From Candidatus Micrarchaeota archaeon CG_4_10_14_0_2_um_filter_60_11 (GTDB lineage: Archaea > Micrarchaeota > Micrarchaeia > Norongarragalinales > Norongarragalinaceae): 6,755 bases of DNA. Shown piece after piece: positions 5,384 through 6,755 of the stretch. The position numbers were made by a program, and so were the translations under genes. The DNA lies in assembly GCA_002792915.1 (NCBI GenBank), contig PFPF01000005.1, forward strand, positions 1 through 6,755, written 5' to 3'. Below the pieces are notes generated by a model. The model searched no databases. It saw only the letters and a program-made list of their open reading frames with translations, and was not told the DNA's origin. Every line of letters begins with the position of its first letter. Position 1 is the first letter of the stretch.

Positions 5384-5958
5384 TTATTTTTTAAACTTTA
5401 TGAGTTTTTTGATTTGGTCGAGTTGGGGCAGCGCCGGGTTTCGCGGTTTAAAGCCGTCCAGCATCGCGCGGAAGATGGGCGTCTTGTCGAACTTGATGAG
5501 GCTTGCCGCCGAGAACGTGTCAATCCTCTTGTCCTCGAGTATTCCCGCGTACACGCGCCTCGCCTCCCTGATGAAGCATTCCATCTCCGCCTGGTTCCTG
5601 AAGCCGAAGAGCGCCACGTAGTTGTACTCGCTGCCTATGGGCTCGGCGAGCATGAGGAGGTTGGGCGACGCCTTGATTATCTCCTCGGCGGCATTCTTTT
5701 TTTCCCACGTCAGCTTCATCTGGAGGTCCTTGTCGGGAACGATTTTCGCGTAAACGATGGCGAAGGTGGTTATCCCCATGCTTTCGAAGTCCAGCTCGCA
5801 GGCGTAGCCGCGAATCACGCCTTCCTTCTCGAGTTTTTTCCTTATCTTCCCGACCGCCTGCGTGGAGATTTTTGTTTTCTTGGCATGGCCGTGTCCGACG
5901 CCCTGCAGTTGTCCAGCATCAGCTTCAGGATTTCCCTCTCGTTTTTCGTCAGTTCCAT
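5384..5958 (-). pseudogene. Lrp/AsnC-family transcriptional regulator, interrupted by a one-base frameshift
   Basis: Reading from the ATG at 5958 gives MELTKNEREILKLMLDNCRA, a typical Lrp/AsnC helix-turn-helix opening, but this frame stops at 5842 after 38 residues. The -1 frame continues exactly where the family should: AKKTKISTQAVGKIRKKLEK, then EGVIRGY and a RAM-type effector-binding domain to the stop at 5384. Joined, they make about 191 residues, longer than the usual 150-160, with a basic tail (LDQIKKLIKFKK). One missing base near 5885 (or in the A runs at 5869-5878) explains it. It may be a sequencing or assembly error, a genuine pseudogene, or recoding. An internal GTG at 5818, preceded by GAAGGAAGGC, could instead start a 144-residue stand-alone RAM protein without DNA binding. 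It sits 6 nt after the membrane-protein gene, so the two are probably cotranscribed. The effector ligand is unknown. Confidence 0.8.
5868..5886 (-). other. Frameshift site in the lrp-like gene
   Basis: The minus strand here reads ATG CCA AGA AAA CAA AAA T in the initial frame. Family similarity (expected D-T-A-I-A-K-K-T-K-I-S) puts the lost base in an original ATxGCC codon pair, between 5885 and 5884. An indel in the A4 or A5 run would also restore the frame. Confidence 0.65.
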
Positions 5959-5964
5959 GCTCCG

Positions 5965-6755
5965 TCACTTCTTCCCGAGAACCCCTTCGCGCACCACCTT
6001 GAGGTAGCCGTCGCGTTCCTCGATAGTCAGGCTCCTGAACCTGTTTTCGAGTTGCCGCTGCTTCCTGGCTCCGGCATGCCTGCCTATGAGGACGGCGGCC
6101 GCGACCACCAACGCCGCCAACAGCACAAGCCACGCCCAGTCGAAGCCCTCGAAACCCGCGGGCGAATAAACTATGAAACCCGCCTCCTGCCTGACGCCGA
6201 AGTCCTCGGAGGCGACCACCAGCGTCATCACGTTGCTCCCTACCGCCTCCTGCGAGAAGGGCGTCACGTTGAACGAAACGCGCCTGATGCTCCTCGGCGC
6301 GAACGCCACGTCCAGGCTTTTCGGCTCGACCGAAAAGCCGTTCAACGGCGCCTCCAGGAAAAGCGACGCCTTCGCGCTCTCCAAGCCGCCGTAAAACAAG
6401 AGGGCGGTGACCTCGCCGGTTTTTCCAACGTAAAGCGGCGGAATCCTGAACTCGCGCACCTGCAGGAGCCCGCGCGCCTCTTCGGTGTTGAACGCCGCGG
6501 TCCTCACGACGCTCGCAGCGTACGGCGCGTAATCGTCGAGCATGCTGCTTATCGCGTACGCCACGGTGACGCGCTCGCCCGGCAGCAAGTCCTTGAATTC
6601 CCACGCCAGCTCCAGCGGGACGCGGTTCACGACCGCGCCGGCTTTTTCCGAGAACGTGACCTTGCTCGGGTCCCTCGCGGCGGCGAAAGGCACGCGGTCG
6701 AACAGCTGGATGCGCTCCACCTTCTTTTCGGACGGGTTGAAAATGGCTACGCGCA
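5965..6755 (-). CDS. Membrane-anchored extracytoplasmic protein with beta-sandwich-like domains (partial, N-terminus off the right edge)
   Basis: The frame is open to the right edge and the codon at 6753 continues without a stop, so the true start lies outside; 262 residues are visible. A GTG at 6720 is in frame, but the conserved-looking RVAIFNPSEKKVERI runs through it, so it is not taken as the start. The visible part begins with a conserved-repeat-like module (NPSEKKVERIQLFDRVP, then LAWEFKDLLPGERVTVAYAI). A second beta-rich, Ig-like stretch (FSVEPKSLDVAFAPRSIRRV, ending VTLVVASEDF-like strands) resembles NEW3-type domains. One transmembrane segment (WAWLVLLAALVVAAAVLIG, about residues 206-224) is followed by a basic tail RHAGARKQRQ of about 38 residues. 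That gives an extracellular N-terminal part and a cytoplasmic C-terminus. The family is not recognised; a cell-surface or envelope protein is inference. The regulator gene follows 6 nt after its stop. Confidence 0.85.
   Translation of the reverse strand, partial: RVAIFNPSEKKVERIQLFDRVPFAAARDPSKVTFSEKAGAVVNRVPLELAWEFKDLLPGERVTVAYAISSMLDDYAPYAASVVRTAAFNTEEARGLLQVREFRIPPLYVGKTGEVTALLFYGGLESAKASLFLEAPLNGFSVEPKSLDVAFAPRSIRRVSFNVTPFSQEAVGSNVMTLVVASEDFGVRQEAGFIVYSPAGFEGFDWAWLVLLAALVVAAAVLIGRHAGARKQRQLENRFRSLTIEERDGYLKVVREGVLGKK

Noticed and set aside
5384..6604. A long 406-residue minus-strand reading frame that could look like a fusion protein
   Set aside because: Only its C-terminal part is the Lrp regulator. 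The rest is an arginine-rich out-of-frame reading of the membrane-protein gene, which has a convincing transmembrane segment in its own frame.

Overview
The window reads as a compact archaeal chromosome segment. All eight recognisable genes lie on the minus strand, so transcription runs from high to low coordinates. The archaeal assignment rests on four points. The tyrosyl-tRNA synthetase is of the short archaeal/eukaryal type (a KFGGD anticodon-contact motif and no bacterial S4-like tail). Start regions carry AT-rich TATA-like boxes about 25 nt upstream of inferred transcription starts. There are GGTG-type ribosome-binding sites, and one apparently leaderless GTG start. The DNA is GC-rich in genes and AT-rich in the promoter spacers. 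A lineage cannot be named from this alone. A small-genome (DPANN-like) archaeon would fit the tight packing, but that is a weak inference.

Layout in order of transcription (right to left): (1) 6755-5965, the C-terminal part of a membrane-anchored extracytoplasmic protein whose start lies outside the window. (2) 5958-5384, an Lrp/AsnC-type regulator 6 nt downstream of it, broken by a one-base frameshift inside its helix-turn-helix. (3) 5383-5271, an AT-rich spacer with the minD promoter. (4) 5270-4482, a MinD/ParA-type ATPase with a C-terminal amphipathic membrane-targeting helix. (5) 4481-4428, a short promoter spacer. (6) A tight five-gene cluster, 4427-462: HtpX-like membrane zinc protease, PfkB-family kinase, membrane-anchored single-HKD phospholipase D-like protein, RimI-like GNAT acetyltransferase and TyrRS. 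Spacings are a 1-nt overlap, 13, 2 and 13 nt. (7) 461-349, a spacer with a promoter. (8) 348-1, a secreted, extremely tyrosine-rich protein that runs off the left edge.

The five-gene cluster is probably one transcription unit from a TATA-like box near 4468. It mixes membrane protein quality control (HtpX), a metabolic kinase, a surface or exported nuclease/phospholipase-like enzyme, protein or small-molecule acetylation, and translation (TyrRS). I see no single pathway joining them; this looks like a housekeeping super-operon. I found no tRNA, rRNA, CRISPR array, insertion sequence or obvious phage gene.

Most worth a second look are the Tyr-rich exported protein next to tyrS (27 Tyr in 72 residues), the frameshifted regulator, and the leaderless minD start. 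I found no convincing evidence of a wholly new multi-gene system.
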